64,000 bases of DNA. Origin: Pseudomonas resinovorans NBRC 106553 (GTDB lineage Bacteria; Pseudomonadota; Gammaproteobacteria; Pseudomonadales; Pseudomonadaceae). Below are positions 34,685 to 45,362 of this stretch, one piece after another. Location of the stretch: assembly GCF_000412695.1 (NCBI RefSeq), contig NC_021499.1:4092001-4156000 (forward strand), in the 5' to 3' direction. The position numbers and the translations under genes are program-made. The notes beneath the pieces are model-generated. The model was not told the DNA's origin and did not search any database. It saw nothing but the letters and a program-made list of their open reading frames with translations. The number at the start of each line of letters is the position of its first letter. Position 1 is the first letter of the stretch.

Positions 34685-34700
34685 CCAAGCGCTTGCTTGG
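34685..34700. promoter_or_regulatory. AtuR operator 2
   Basis: CCAAGC-GCTT-GCTTGG. The centre is 45 bp from that of operator 1 and 50 bp before the atuA ATG, so repressor here would cover the start region of the atuA transcript. Confidence 0.8.
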
Positions 34701-34742
34701 TAGTGTTGATTCCATCACTCAACAGTGCTGCGGAATACTCCA

Positions 34743-36530
34743 ATGACAAGAACCGTACGCATCGGCTGCGCCTCCGCATTCTGGGGCGACACCTCCACCG
34801 CCGCCGCCCAACTGGTGCACGGCGCCACCCTGGACTACCTGGTCTTCGACTACCTGGCCGAAATCACCATGTCGATCATGGCCGGCGCCCGCCTGAAGGA
34901 TCCGAGCGCCGGCTACGCCACCGACTTCGTCGAAGTGCTGGCGCCCCTGCTCCCGGCCCTCGCGGAGAAAAAGGTCCGCGTGATCAGCAATGCCGGCGGG
35001 GTCAATCCGGCGGCCTGCGCCAGCGCCCTGGCCGCCGCCTGCGAGAAGGCCGGTGTCTCCTTGAAGATCGCCGTGCTGCATGGCGACAACCTGCAGCCGA
35101 AGCTGGGCGAGCTGGCCAAGGCCGGCATCCGCGAGATGTTCAGCGATGCCCCGCTGCCGCCCATGTGCGTATCGGTCAACGCCTACCTCGGCGCGCCGGG
35201 CATAGTGGCCGCGCTGGAACAGGGCGCCGACATCGTCATCACTGGCCGCGTGGTGGACAGCGCGGTGGTCAGCGCCGCCCTGGTGCATGAGTTCGGCTGG
35301 GCCTGGCACGACTACGACAAGCTGGCCCAGGCCGCCCTCGCCGGCCACCTGATCGAGTGCGGCGCCCAATGCACCGGCGGTAACTTCACCGACTGGGAGT
35401 CGGTGCCGGACTACGAGCACATCGGCTTCCCCATCATCGAAGTCGAGGCCGATGGCAGTTTCTGCGTGACCAAGCCGGAAGGCTCCGGCGGCCTGGTCAC
35501 GCCTTTCTCGGTCGGCGAGCAGATGCTCTACGAGATCGGCGACCCGCGCGCCTACCTGCTGCCGGATGTGGTCTGCGACTTCACCCGGGTCCGCCTGGAA
35601 CAGGCCGGGCAGCACCGCGTGCGCGTCCTGGGCGCCCGAGGCCTGCCGCCGACGCCGCAATACAAGGTCAGCGCCACCTACCCCGACGGCTTCCGCTGCA
35701 CCGCCAGTTGCCTGCTGGCCGGCATCGACGCGGTTAAGAAGGCCCAGCGGGTCAGCCGCGCCATCATCGCCAAGACCGAAGAGATTTTCGCCGCCCGTGG
35801 CTGGGGTCCCTACCGCGAGGTGAACATCGAGCTGCTCGGCAGCGAGGCCACCTACGGTCCCCACGGCCAGCGCGGGGACAGCCGCGAAGTGGTGATCAAG
35901 ATCGCCGTCAGCCATGCCCGCAAGGACGCCCTGGTGCTGTTCTCCCGCGAGATCGCCCAGGCCGCCACCGGCATGGCGCCGGGCCTGACCGGCATAGTCG
36001 GCGGGCGTCCCACCGTGTATCCGGTGATCCGCCTGTTCTCCTTCCTGGCGGACAAGTCCGCCTGCCAGCTGGAGGTGGAGATCGACGGCCAGCGCAGCCC
36101 CTGTGCGCTGCCGCAGCTGGACAGCCTCGACATCGCTGACCTGGCCGACGAAGTCCCGGTGCCCGCCGCCGAAGGCCAGGCCTACGTCAACGTGCCCCTG
36201 GTGAAACTCGCGGTGGCGCGTTCCGGCGACAAGGGCAACCACAGCAACATCGGCGTCATGGCGCGCAAGCCCGAGTACCTGCCCTGGATCGCCGAAGCCC
36301 TGACCCCGGAAGCCGTGGTCGACTGGATGGGCCATGTGCTCGACCCGCAGCTGGGACGCGTGGCGCGCTGGTACCTGCCGGGCACCCACAGCCTGAACTT
36401 CTTGCTGGAGAACGCCCTAGGCGGCGGCGGTGTCGCCAGCCTGCGCATCGACCCGCAGGGCAAGGCTTTCGCCCAGCAACTCCTGGAATTCCCGGTACCA
36501 GTGCCCCAGGCGCTGGTCGACAGCCTTTGA
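34743..36530 (+). CDS. atuA: Acyclic terpene utilisation protein AtuA
   Basis: A 595-residue protein of the DUF1446 (AtuA) family, first gene of the acyclic terpene cluster. It is required for growth on citronellol and geraniol in P. aeruginosa, but its reaction has not been settled. Visible marks are [11 protein letters not shown] near the start, [13 protein letters not shown] and [11 protein letters not shown]. The C-terminal section (about 480-590) contains [17 protein letters not shown], the glycine-rich part of the family. The ATG at 34743 is preferred to a GTG 18 nt upstream. Confidence 0.95.
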   Translation: MTRTVRIGCASAFWGDTSTAAAQLVHGATLDYLVFDYLAEITMSIMAGARLKDPSAGYATDFVEVLAPLLPALAEKKVRVISNAGGVNPAACASALAAACEKAGVSLKIAVLHGDNLQPKLGELAKAGIREMFSDAPLPPMCVSVNAYLGAPGIVAALEQGADIVITGRVVDSAVVSAALVHEFGWAWHDYDKLAQAALAGHLIECGAQCTGGNFTDWESVPDYEHIGFPIIEVEADGSFCVTKPEGSGGLVTPFSVGEQMLYEIGDPRAYLLPDVVCDFTRVRLEQAGQHRVRVLGARGLPPTPQYKVSATYPDGFRCTASCLLAGIDAVKKAQRVSRAIIAKTEEIFAARGWGPYREVNIELLGSEATYGPHGQRGDSREVVIKIAVSHARKDALVLFSREIAQAATGMAPGLTGIVGGRPTVYPVIRLFSFLADKSACQLEVEIDGQRSPCALPQLDSLDIADLADEVPVPAAEGQAYVNVPLVKLAVARSGDKGNHSNIGVMARKPEYLPWIAEALTPEAVVDWMGHVLDPQLGRVARWYLPGTHSLNFLLENALGGGGVASLRIDPQGKAFAQQLLEFPVPVPQALVDSL

Positions 36531-36541
36531 GGACGCGACCC

Positions 36542-37417
36542 ATGGCATACGATTCGGTATTCAAGCCCGGCCTGTTCAGCGGCCAGACCATCCTGGTCAC
36601 CGGCGGCGGCAGCGGCATCGGTCGCTGCACCGCCCACGAGCTGGCCGCCCTGGGCGCCCATGTGGTGCTGGTCGGGCGCAAGCCGGAGAAGCTCGAGAAG
36701 ACCGCCGGCGAGATCACCGAAGACGGTGGCAGCGCCAGCTGGCAGGCCTGCGACATCCGCGATGAGGAAGCGGTGAAGGCCATGGTGACGGCGGTGCTGG
36801 CCGAGCGCGGCGCCATCCACCACCTGGTCAACAACGCCGGCGGCCAGTACCCCGCCCCGCTCGCATCGATCAACCAGAAAGGCTTCGAGACCGTGGTGCG
36901 CACCAACCTGGTGGGCGGCTTCCTGGTGGCCCGCGAAGTGTTCAACCAGGCCATGAGCAAGACCGGCGGCAGCATCGTCAACATGCTCGCCGACATGTGG
37001 GGCGGCATGCCCGGCATGGGCCACTCCGGCGCCGCCCGCGCCGGAATGGAGAACTTCACCAAGACCGCCGCCGTCGAGTGGGGCCATGCCGGCGTGCGGG
37101 TCAACGCGGTGGCGCCGGGCTGGATCGCCTCCAGCGGCATGGACACCTATGAAGGCGCCTTCAAGGCCGTCATTCCCACCCTGCGCGAACACGTGCCGCT
37201 CAAGCGCATCGGCAGCGAATCGGAAGTGGCCGCCGCCATCGTCTTCCTGCTCTCCCCCGGCGCCGCCTTCATCAGCGGCAACACCATCCGCATCGACGGT
37301 GCCGCCAGCCAGGGCAGCCGCGCCTTCCCGCTGTTCAAGGCCAAGCCCGGACAGAGCAAGGCCTACAACGGCTTCCACCGGGCCTACCTGCCCGATGTAC
37401 TGAAGGACCAGGAGTGA
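36542..37417 (+). CDS. atuB: Citronellol/citronellal dehydrogenase-like SDR AtuB
   Basis: A 291-residue short-chain dehydrogenase with cofactor motif TGGGSGIG near 21-28 and NNAGG near 100. The catalytic Tyr-x3-Lys position is replaced by GHSGAARAGMENFTKTAAVE, where no Tyr is seen. The same replacement occurs in 2,4-dienoyl-CoA reductase-like SDRs, so it may act on an acyl-CoA. It has GAGGACG upstream of the ATG and lies 11 nt after atuA. Confidence 0.9.
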   Translation: MAYDSVFKPGLFSGQTILVTGGGSGIGRCTAHELAALGAHVVLVGRKPEKLEKTAGEITEDGGSASWQACDIRDEEAVKAMVTAVLAERGAIHHLVNNAGGQYPAPLASINQKGFETVVRTNLVGGFLVAREVFNQAMSKTGGSIVNMLADMWGGMPGMGHSGAARAGMENFTKTAAVEWGHAGVRVNAVAPGWIASSGMDTYEGAFKAVIPTLREHVPLKRIGSESEVAAAIVFLLSPGAAFISGNTIRIDGAASQGSRAFPLFKAKPGQSKAYNGFHRAYLPDVLKDQE

Positions 37418-37421
37418 CGCG

Positions 37422-39038
37422 ATGACGGTGATCCAATCCGAGCTCGATGCCCATGGCGAAGACTTCGCGAAGAACCGCGAGGCCATGCTCGCCGCCATCG
37501 CCAGCTTCCGTGACGTGGAGCAGAAGGTGCTGGACAAGGCCAGCGAGGCCAAGCCGAAGTTCGACAAGCGCGGCCAGCTGCTGCCCCGCGAGCGCCTGAA
37601 CCTGCTGCTGGACCCGGGCAGCCCCTTCCTCGAACTCTGCTCCCTGGCCGGCTACAAGCTGCACGACGACAAGGACGGCACCCAGGCCGGCGGCGGCATC
37701 ATCGCCGGGATCGGCTACATCGCCGGCACCCGCTGCCTGGTAAGCGCCAGCAACAGCGCCATCAAGGGCGGCACCATTTCCCCCACCGGGCTGAAGAAGA
37801 CCCTGCGCCTGCAGCAGATCGCCATCGAGAACAAACTGCCGATGGTAACCCTGGCCGAGAGTGGCGGCGCCAACCTGAACTACGCGGCGGAGATCTTCGT
37901 CGAGGGCGCGCGTGGCTTCGCCAACCAGGCGCGGATTTCTGCCATGGGCATTCCCCAGGTCACCGTGGTGCACGGTTCGAGCACCGCCGGTGGCGCTTAC
38001 CAGCCAGGGCTGTCGGACTATGTGGTCGTGGTGCGCGGCAAGGCCAAGATGTTCCTCGCCGGCCCGCCCCTGCTCAAGGCCGCCACCGGCGAAGTGGCCA
38101 CCGACGAGCAACTGGGCGGCGCCGAGATGCACGCCCAGGTGGCCGGCACCGCCGAATACCTGGCCGAGAACGATGCCGACGCCGTGCGCCTGGCCCGCGA
38201 CATCCTGGCCATGCTGCCCTGGAACGCCCAGCTGCCGGCCCAGCGCCAGGCCGAATGGCGGGAGCCGCTGTACAGCGCCGAGGAGCTCCTGGGGGTGGTC
38301 CCGGCCGACCCGAAGAAACCCTATGACGTGCGCGAGATCGTTGCGCGCGTCGCCGACGGCTCGGAATTCCTCGACTTCAAGAACGAGTTCGACAGCCAGA
38401 CCGTCTGCGGCCACCTGCGCATAGAAGGCAGGCCCTGCGGGCTGATCGGCAACAACGGCCCGATCACGCCCCAGGGCGCGGCCAAGGCGGCGCAGTTCAT
38501 CCAGCTCTGCGAGCAGGCCAATGTGCCGCTGCTGTTCCTGCAGAACACCACCGGCTTCATGGTGGGCACCGAGTCCGAGCAGCTCGGCGTGATCAAGCAC
38601 GGCTCGAAGATGATCCAGGCCGTCGCCAACGCCCGGGTACCCAAGCTCACCCTGGTGGTGGGCGGTTCCTACGGCGCCGGCAACTACGCCATGTGCGGCC
38701 GTGGCCTGGACCCGCGCTTCATCTTCGCCTGGCCAAACAGCCGTACCGCCGTGATGGGCGGCGCCCAGGCCGGCAAGGTGCTGCGCATCGTCACAGAGGA
38801 AAAGCACGCCAAGGAGGGCAAGGAGCCCGATCCGAAGATGCTCGACATGCTCGAACAGATGACCGCACAGAAGCTCGACAGCCAGTCCACCGCCCTCTAC
38901 GGCACTGCCAGCCTGTGGGACGACGGTCTCATCGACCCCCGTGACAGCCGTCGCCTGCTGGGCTATCTGCTGGATATCTGCGCGGAGGCCGAAGCCCGAC
39001 CTCTGCGGGCCAACAGCTTCGGCGTGGCCCGTTTCTGA
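37422..39038 (+). CDS. atuC: Geranyl-CoA carboxylase carboxyltransferase (beta) subunit AtuC
   Basis: A 538-residue biotin-dependent carboxyltransferase. It moves CO2 from biotin on AtuF to the gamma-methyl of geranyl-CoA. Both halves of the crotonase-like fold are present, with SAGGAYQPGLSDYV-type residues in the N-domain (STAGGAYQPG near 188) and GGSYGAGNYAMCGRG in the C-domain (near 415). It could be confused with methylcrotonyl-CoA carboxylase LiuB, but the neighbours fix it as AtuC. It starts 4 nt after atuB. Confidence 0.95.
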   Translation: MTVIQSELDAHGEDFAKNREAMLAAIASFRDVEQKVLDKASEAKPKFDKRGQLLPRERLNLLLDPGSPFLELCSLAGYKLHDDKDGTQAGGGIIAGIGYIAGTRCLVSASNSAIKGGTISPTGLKKTLRLQQIAIENKLPMVTLAESGGANLNYAAEIFVEGARGFANQARISAMGIPQVTVVHGSSTAGGAYQPGLSDYVVVVRGKAKMFLAGPPLLKAATGEVATDEQLGGAEMHAQVAGTAEYLAENDADAVRLARDILAMLPWNAQLPAQRQAEWREPLYSAEELLGVVPADPKKPYDVREIVARVADGSEFLDFKNEFDSQTVCGHLRIEGRPCGLIGNNGPITPQGAAKAAQFIQLCEQANVPLLFLQNTTGFMVGTESEQLGVIKHGSKMIQAVANARVPKLTLVVGGSYGAGNYAMCGRGLDPRFIFAWPNSRTAVMGGAQAGKVLRIVTEEKHAKEGKEPDPKMLDMLEQMTAQKLDSQSTALYGTASLWDDGLIDPRDSRRLLGYLLDICAEAEARPLRANSFGVARF

Positions 39039-39051
39039 CCCGAACGATCAC

Positions 39052-39068
39052 GGTGCGCGGGGCGCACC
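39052..39068. repeat. Short palindrome (GGTGCGC type) in the atuC-atuD gap
   Basis: GGTGCGC-GGG-GCGCACC followed by CTACAAGGAG. It is the tail of a repeat type seen between Pseudomonas genes, and it ends at the AAGGAG ribosome site of atuD. Confidence 0.55.
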
Positions 39069-39087
39069 CTACAAGGAGAACAACAAG

Positions 39088-40248
39088 ATGATCTTCACCC
39101 AGGAACACGAAGAACTCCGCCGCACGGTGCGCAATTTCGTCGACAAGGAAATCAACCCCCATGTCGAGCAATGGGAGAAGGAAGGTCGCTTCCCTATCCA
39201 TGACATTTTCAGGAAAGCCGGCGAGCTGGGCCTGCTGGGCATCTCCAAGCCGGAGAAGTTCGGCGGCATGGGCCTGGACTACAGCTACTCCATCGTCGCC
39301 GCCGAAGAGTTCGGCACCATCCATTGCGGCGGCATTCCCATGTCCATCGGCGTGCAGACCGACATGTGCACCCCGGCCCTGGCGCGCTTCGGCTCCGACG
39401 AGCTGCGCGAGGAGTTCCTGCGCCCCGCCATCAGCGGTGAGATGGTCGGCTGCATCGGCGTCTCGGAAGTGGGCGCCGGCTCCGACGTGGCGGGCATGAA
39501 GACCAACGCCCGCAAGGACGGCGCCGACTACGTGATCAACGGCAGCAAGATGTGGATCACCAACTCCCCCAGCGCCGACTTCATCTGCCTCCTGGCCAAC
39601 ACCTCGGACGACAAGCCCCACGTCAACAAGTCGCTGATCATGGTGCCGATGAACACCCCCGGCATCACCCTGAGCCCGCACCTGGACAAGCTCGGCATGC
39701 GCAGCTCGGAAACCGCCCAGGTGTTCTTCGACAACGTCCGCGTGCCGCAGCGCAACCGCATCGGCCACGAGGGCGCCGGCTTCATGATGCAGATGCTGCA
39801 GTTCCAGGAAGAGCGCCTGTTCGGCGCGGCCAACATGATCAAGGGCCTGGAGCACTGCGTGGACGTCACCATCGACTACTGCAAGGAGCGCAAGACCTTC
39901 GGCAACGCGCTGATCGACAACCAGGTGATCCACTTCCGCCTGGCCGAGCTGATGACCGAGATCGAGTGCTTGCGCGCCCTGGTCTACCAGGCCGTGGAGC
40001 TCTATGTCACAGGCAAGGACGTCACCCGCCTCGCCTCCATGGCCAAGCTCAAGGCCGGCCGCCTGGGCCGCGAAGTCACCGACGCCTGCCTGCAGTACTG
40101 GGGCGGCATGGGCTTCATGTGGGACAACCATGTTTCCCGCGCCTATCGCGACACCCGCCTGGTGTCCATCGGCGGCGGCGCCGACGAGATCATGCTGGGG
40201 ATCATCTGCAAGCTGATGGGCATCCTGCCCGGCAAGAAGAAAGGTTGA
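39088..40248 (+). CDS. atuD: Citronellyl-CoA dehydrogenase AtuD
   Basis: A 386-residue FAD-dependent acyl-CoA dehydrogenase that oxidises citronellyl-CoA to geranyl-CoA. The FAD/substrate motifs are GCIGVSEVGAGSDVAGM (about 117-133) and the C-terminal YWGGMGFMWDNHVSRAYRD. The likely catalytic acid lies in the last helices (GGGADEIMLG). Electrons would pass to ETF, encoded at 53166-54844. AAGGAG is 10 nt before the ATG. Confidence 0.94.
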   Translation: MIFTQEHEELRRTVRNFVDKEINPHVEQWEKEGRFPIHDIFRKAGELGLLGISKPEKFGGMGLDYSYSIVAAEEFGTIHCGGIPMSIGVQTDMCTPALARFGSDELREEFLRPAISGEMVGCIGVSEVGAGSDVAGMKTNARKDGADYVINGSKMWITNSPSADFICLLANTSDDKPHVNKSLIMVPMNTPGITLSPHLDKLGMRSSETAQVFFDNVRVPQRNRIGHEGAGFMMQMLQFQEERLFGAANMIKGLEHCVDVTIDYCKERKTFGNALIDNQVIHFRLAELMTEIECLRALVYQAVELYVTGKDVTRLASMAKLKAGRLGREVTDACLQYWGGMGFMWDNHVSRAYRDTRLVSIGGGADEIMLGIICKLMGILPGKKKG

Positions 40249-40253
40249 TGGCC

Positions 40254-40332
40254 CGTAGGATGGGTGGAGCGCAGCGATACCCATCATCCCGACCCATGGG
40301 TATCGGCGCTGCGCGCCTCGACCCATCCTACG
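40254..40332. repeat. Palindromic interspersed repeat (GTAGGATGGGT type), copy 2, inside the atu operon
   Basis: About 79 bp, filling most of the 102-bp gap between atuD and atuE. The outer arms CGTAGGATGGGT and ACCCATCCTACG and the inner pair CGATACCCAT/ATGGGTATCG match the copy at 26809-26880. A middle part (GAGCGCAG against CTGCGCGCCTC) pairs less well. In the mRNA it would form a long hairpin before atuE. Confidence 0.85.
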
Positions 40333-40350
40333 ACTGACGAGGATGCCGGC

Positions 40351-41148
40351 ATGAGTGAATTGCCGAACTGCGAGACCCTGCTGCTGGAGCTGGCCGATGG
40401 CGTGCTGCACGTCACCCTGAACCGGCCGGAGAGCCGCAATGCCATGAGCCTGGCCATGGTCGAGGAACTGCGCGCGGTGCTGGCTGCCGTTCGCGATGAC
40501 AGCCGCGTGCGCGCCCTGGTACTGCGGGGTGCCGGCGGACACTTCTGCGCCGGCGGCGACATCAAGGACATGGCCACGGCGCGGGCCACCGGCAGCGACG
40601 CCTATCGCCAGCTGAACCGTGCCTTCGGCAGCCTGCTGGAGGAAGCCCAGGCCCAGCCCCAGGTAATGGTCGCCGTACTGGAAGGCGCGGTGCTGGGAGG
40701 CGGTTTCGGCCTGGCGTGCATCTCGGATATCGCCATCGCTCACGCCAGTGCCCAGTTCGGCCTGCCGGAAACCAGCCTCGGCATCCTGCCGGCGCAGATC
40801 GCACCGTTCGTGGTCAAGCGCATCGGCCTGACCCAGGCCCGCCGCCTGGCCCTCACCGCCGCCCGCTTCGACGGCGCCGAGGCGCTGCGCCTGGGCCTGG
40901 TGCACTTCGCCGAAGCCGATGGCGCAGTCCTGGAACAGCGTCTGGCCGAGAGCCTGGAACAGGTTCGCCGCTGCGCCCCAGGTGCCAACGCGCAAACCAA
41001 GGCGCTGCTGCTGGCAACGGAAACCGAGCCCCTGGACACGCTGCTGGACCACGCCGCCGAGCGCTTCGCCGCCGCCGTCACCGGCCCGGAAGGCGCCGAG
41101 GGCACGATGGCCTTCGTGCAGAAACGCAAACCCGGCTGGGCCCAGTAA
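40351..41148 (+). CDS. atuE: Isohexenylglutaconyl-CoA hydratase AtuE
   Basis: A 265-residue crotonase-fold enzyme that hydrates isohexenylglutaconyl-CoA. The oxyanion-hole segments are HFCAGGDIKDM (about 68-78) and LEGAVLGGGFGLA (about 110-122). The acid/base glutamates lie in GLPETSLGILP. The ATG at 40351 follows GACGAGGATG; the frame extends upstream through the repeat, which is why that longer form is rejected. Confidence 0.93.
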   Translation: MSELPNCETLLLELADGVLHVTLNRPESRNAMSLAMVEELRAVLAAVRDDSRVRALVLRGAGGHFCAGGDIKDMATARATGSDAYRQLNRAFGSLLEEAQAQPQVMVAVLEGAVLGGGFGLACISDIAIAHASAQFGLPETSLGILPAQIAPFVVKRIGLTQARRLALTAARFDGAEALRLGLVHFAEADGAVLEQRLAESLEQVRRCAPGANAQTKALLLATETEPLDTLLDHAAERFAAAVTGPEGAEGTMAFVQKRKPGWAQ

Positions 41149-41180
41149 CAACCACGGACTACTCATAGCAGGAGCACTCG

Positions 41181-43163
<1,983 letters not shown>

Positions 43164-43179
43164 CAGGCGCCCTTGTGGG

Positions 43180-43214
43180 GGCGAATTCATTCGCCAAGGG
43201 CCGCAACGCGGCCC
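43180..43214. repeat. Double-hairpin repeat (GGCGAATTCATTCGCC type) in the atuF-atuG gap
   Basis: Two adjacent palindromes: GGCGAAT/ATTCGCC and GGGCCGC/GCGGCCC with an AAC loop. A diverged relative is at 47795-47832. This is a known style of intergenic repeat in Pseudomonas. Confidence 0.75.
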
Positions 43215-43242
43215 CATGACAACAATAACCAGGAGCCAAGAA

Positions 43243-44067
43243 ATGTCCCTTTCCGGCAAGACCCTGTTCATCACCGGCGCCAGCCGCGGTATCGGCCGCG
43301 AGATCGCCCTGCGCGCCGCCGCCGACGGCGCCAATATCGTCATCGCCGCCAAGAGCGCCGAACCCCATCCGAAGCTTCCCGGCACGATCTTCAGCGTGGC
43401 GGAAGAAGTCGAGACCGCGGGTGGCAAGGCCCTGGCCCTGCAGCTGGACGTACGCGACGAGAACGCCGTGCGCGAGGCCATGGCCCAGGCTGCCGCGCAC
43501 TTCGGCGGCATCGACATTCTGGTCAACAACGCCGGCGCCATCCGCCTTACCGGCGTCGAGCACCTGGAGCCCAAGCGCTTCGACCTGATGTACCAGATCA
43601 ACACCCGCGCGGTGATGGTCGGCAGCCAGGCCGCCCTGCCCTACCTGAAGCAGAGCGCGTCCGGTCATATCCTCAACCTTTCGCCGCCGCTGAACCTGGC
43701 GCCGAAATGGTTCGCCCAGCATGGCCCCTACACCGTCACCAAATACGGCATGAGCATGCTCACCTTAGGCATGAGCGAGGAGTTCAAGCGCTACGGCATC
43801 AGCGTCAACTCGCTCTGGCCGCAGACCATGATCGCCACCGCCGCCATCGAGTTCGAGCTGGGCAGCCGCGACGCCTTCAAGCGTGCGCGCACCCCGGCCA
43901 TCATGGCTGACGCCGCCCACGCCATTCTGGTGAGCGAAGGCCGCAGCATCACCGGGCGCCTGCTGATCGACGAAGAGCTGCTGCGCGAACAGGGCCAGAC
44001 CGAGTTCGAGCAATACCGCTACGACCCGCAGGGCGGTTCGCTGGTGCCCGATCTCTTCCTGGACTGA
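43243..44067 (+). CDS. atuG: Short-chain dehydrogenase AtuG
   Basis: A 274-residue SDR, last gene of the cluster here. Cofactor motif TGASRGIG near 11-18, NNAGA near 94, catalytic Tyr/Lys in YTVTK near 165-169. It resembles the hydroxysteroid dehydrogenase-like (HSDL2) branch. AGGAG lies 9 nt before the ATG. In P. aeruginosa atuH (an acyl-CoA synthetase) follows; here a hairpin and an unrelated lipoprotein gene on the other strand follow instead. Confidence 0.92.
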   Translation: MSLSGKTLFITGASRGIGREIALRAAADGANIVIAAKSAEPHPKLPGTIFSVAEEVETAGGKALALQLDVRDENAVREAMAQAAAHFGGIDILVNNAGAIRLTGVEHLEPKRFDLMYQINTRAVMVGSQAALPYLKQSASGHILNLSPPLNLAPKWFAQHGPYTVTKYGMSMLTLGMSEEFKRYGISVNSLWPQTMIATAAIEFELGSRDAFKRARTPAIMADAAHAILVSEGRSITGRLLIDEELLREQGQTEFEQYRYDPQGGSLVPDLFLD

Positions 44068-44070
44068 GGC

Positions 44071-44108
44071 CCGATGACGGGAGCGAAATCACTCGCTCCC
44101 GTCATCGG
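44071..44108. terminator. 16-bp perfect hairpin between atuG and the convergent lipoprotein gene
   Basis: CCGATGACGGGAGCGA pairs fully with its reverse complement across a 6-nt loop (AATCAC). It starts 3 nt after the atuG stop and ends 11 nt before the convergent stop. It lacks T runs on both sides, so it may end or protect both transcripts. Confidence 0.6.
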
Positions 44109-44119
44109 TGCGTGTGGAA

Positions 44120-44632
44120 TCAGCGCTTGAACTCGAACTGCAGCTCGGCGCCTTCCACCGAACGCCAGTAATCGTCCTCGCGCTCATTGGTGAGCAGCTT
44201 GCCGTTGAGCTGGAAGGGACTTTCCGCGGCCGGTTTCTGCACGAACAGCGGCGGCAACAGCGGCTGCCTGGGGGCTTCGTCCTCGGCGATCCGCGGCTGC
44301 AATTGCTCCACCAGTTCCTCGGGCAGGCTGAGGTCGAGCTTGGCCTTGGGCAGCGGCGCCTTCACCGACACCGCTACCGACGGCTCCTTGGGCTTGGCCG
44401 GCGTGGGCGGCTGGGGAATCGACTTCGGTGCGGGTGCCGGTGCGGGCGGTGGCGGCGGCTCGGGTGCAGCCGGCGGCGCCACCGGTTCAACCGGCGCTGC
44501 GGGCTCCGGCTGGGGGCTGGAGGACAGCGGCGGTGGCGCGGGAGGTGCCTTGGGTGGCGTAGGCGCTTCCTTGTCGCAGGCAGCGAGCAGCGCCAGCACC
44601 AGGGAGGCGCCAAACAGGCTAATCGAACGCAT
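44120..44632 (-). CDS. Proline-rich lipoprotein, unknown function
   Basis: A 170-residue protein with a lipobox LLAAC (Cys19) after a short signal. A long Pro/Ala/Glu-rich stretch follows (about 24-78), then a compact C-terminal part (about 90-170) with LNGKLLTNEREDDYWRSVEG. The tethered layout suggests a lipoprotein that spans the periplasm. It is the last gene of the VWA-sigma-anti-sigma run, 76 nt after the previous gene. I do not recognise a family. The longer upstream frame lacks sense as a lipoprotein. Confidence 0.7.
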   Translation of the reverse strand: MRSISLFGASLVLALLAACDKEAPTPPKAPPAPPPLSSSPQPEPAAPVEPVAPPAAPEPPPPPAPAPAPKSIPQPPTPAKPKEPSVAVSVKAPLPKAKLDLSLPEELVEQLQPRIAEDEAPRQPLLPPLFVQKPAAESPFQLNGKLLTNEREDDYWRSVEGAELQFEFKR

Positions 44633-44708
44633 GGAGACTCTGCGGGGGTCGGAGATGGCGCAATGCTCCACCTTAGCCGCCTTGCTGGCAAGTCCGGCAC
44701 GCGCCCAT

Positions 44709-45362
44709 TCAGCGGCTGCCTTCCAGCTGCCGCAACTCCGCCGCGATATCCCGTTGCGGATAACGCGCCTGCAACTCGTCCAGCAACCGCTGGGCCTCCT
44801 CGCGCTTGCCCGCCCCTTGCAGCTCCAGCACCCGGCGCAGGCTGGCCAGGGGTTCGTCCGGCGCGACGGATTCGGCCATTTCCTGGCGCCGCGGCTCAGC
44901 CTGCCGCTCCTGCAACTCCGCGGCGCTGTCGGCCATGGGCGCCGATTGCTTCTTCGCGGCCTCCATCGATGCACCGGCCGGACTGGCTGGCGCGGCGGCA
45001 CGCGATAGCGGCGCAACCGCCGGGGCCGGAGCGGAATACGGCATGGCGCTGGCCGGCGGTGCGTCGAAGCGCGGCTCGGTCTGCTCCTGGGTGCGCAGGG
45101 TCAGGCTCAGGCCAATACCCAGGGTGGCGAAACCCGCCAGGGCCAACGCCCAGCGCTGCCGGCCACCGGAACCGAAGAACCAGGCATGCAGGCGTTCGCC
45201 AAAGGACGGCCGGGGCATTTCCTGGCTTTTCGCCGCCTGGGCGGCGGCCGCGGCGAGGATACGCTGGTCCAGGGCTGCCGAGGGCTCGTCGTGGTGGTGG
45301 CAGCGGTAGTGTTCGAGCAGCTCCCGCTCCATGGCGTCCGTCTCGTGCGGGTCTTGGTTCAT
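44709..45362 (-). CDS. Probable anti-sigma factor, single-pass membrane protein
   Basis: A 217-residue protein with a cytoplasmic N-terminus (about 1-67), one membrane helix (about 70-88, WALALAGFATLGIGLSLTL), and an Ala/Pro-rich then helical periplasmic part whose end (LASLRRVLELQGAGKREEAQRLLDEL) looks like a tetratricopeptide-type helix pair. It overlaps the sigma factor gene by 4 nt (ATGA), the usual place for an anti-sigma factor. It lacks the His-x3-Cys-x2-Cys zinc motif of ZAS proteins. The role is inferred from context and topology. Confidence 0.7.
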   Translation of the reverse strand: MNQDPHETDAMERELLEHYRCHHHDEPSAALDQRILAAAAAQAAKSQEMPRPSFGERLHAWFFGSGGRQRWALALAGFATLGIGLSLTLRTQEQTEPRFDAPPASAMPYSAPAPAVAPLSRAAAPASPAGASMEAAKKQSAPMADSAAELQERQAEPRRQEMAESVAPDEPLASLRRVLELQGAGKREEAQRLLDELQARYPQRDIAAELRQLEGSR

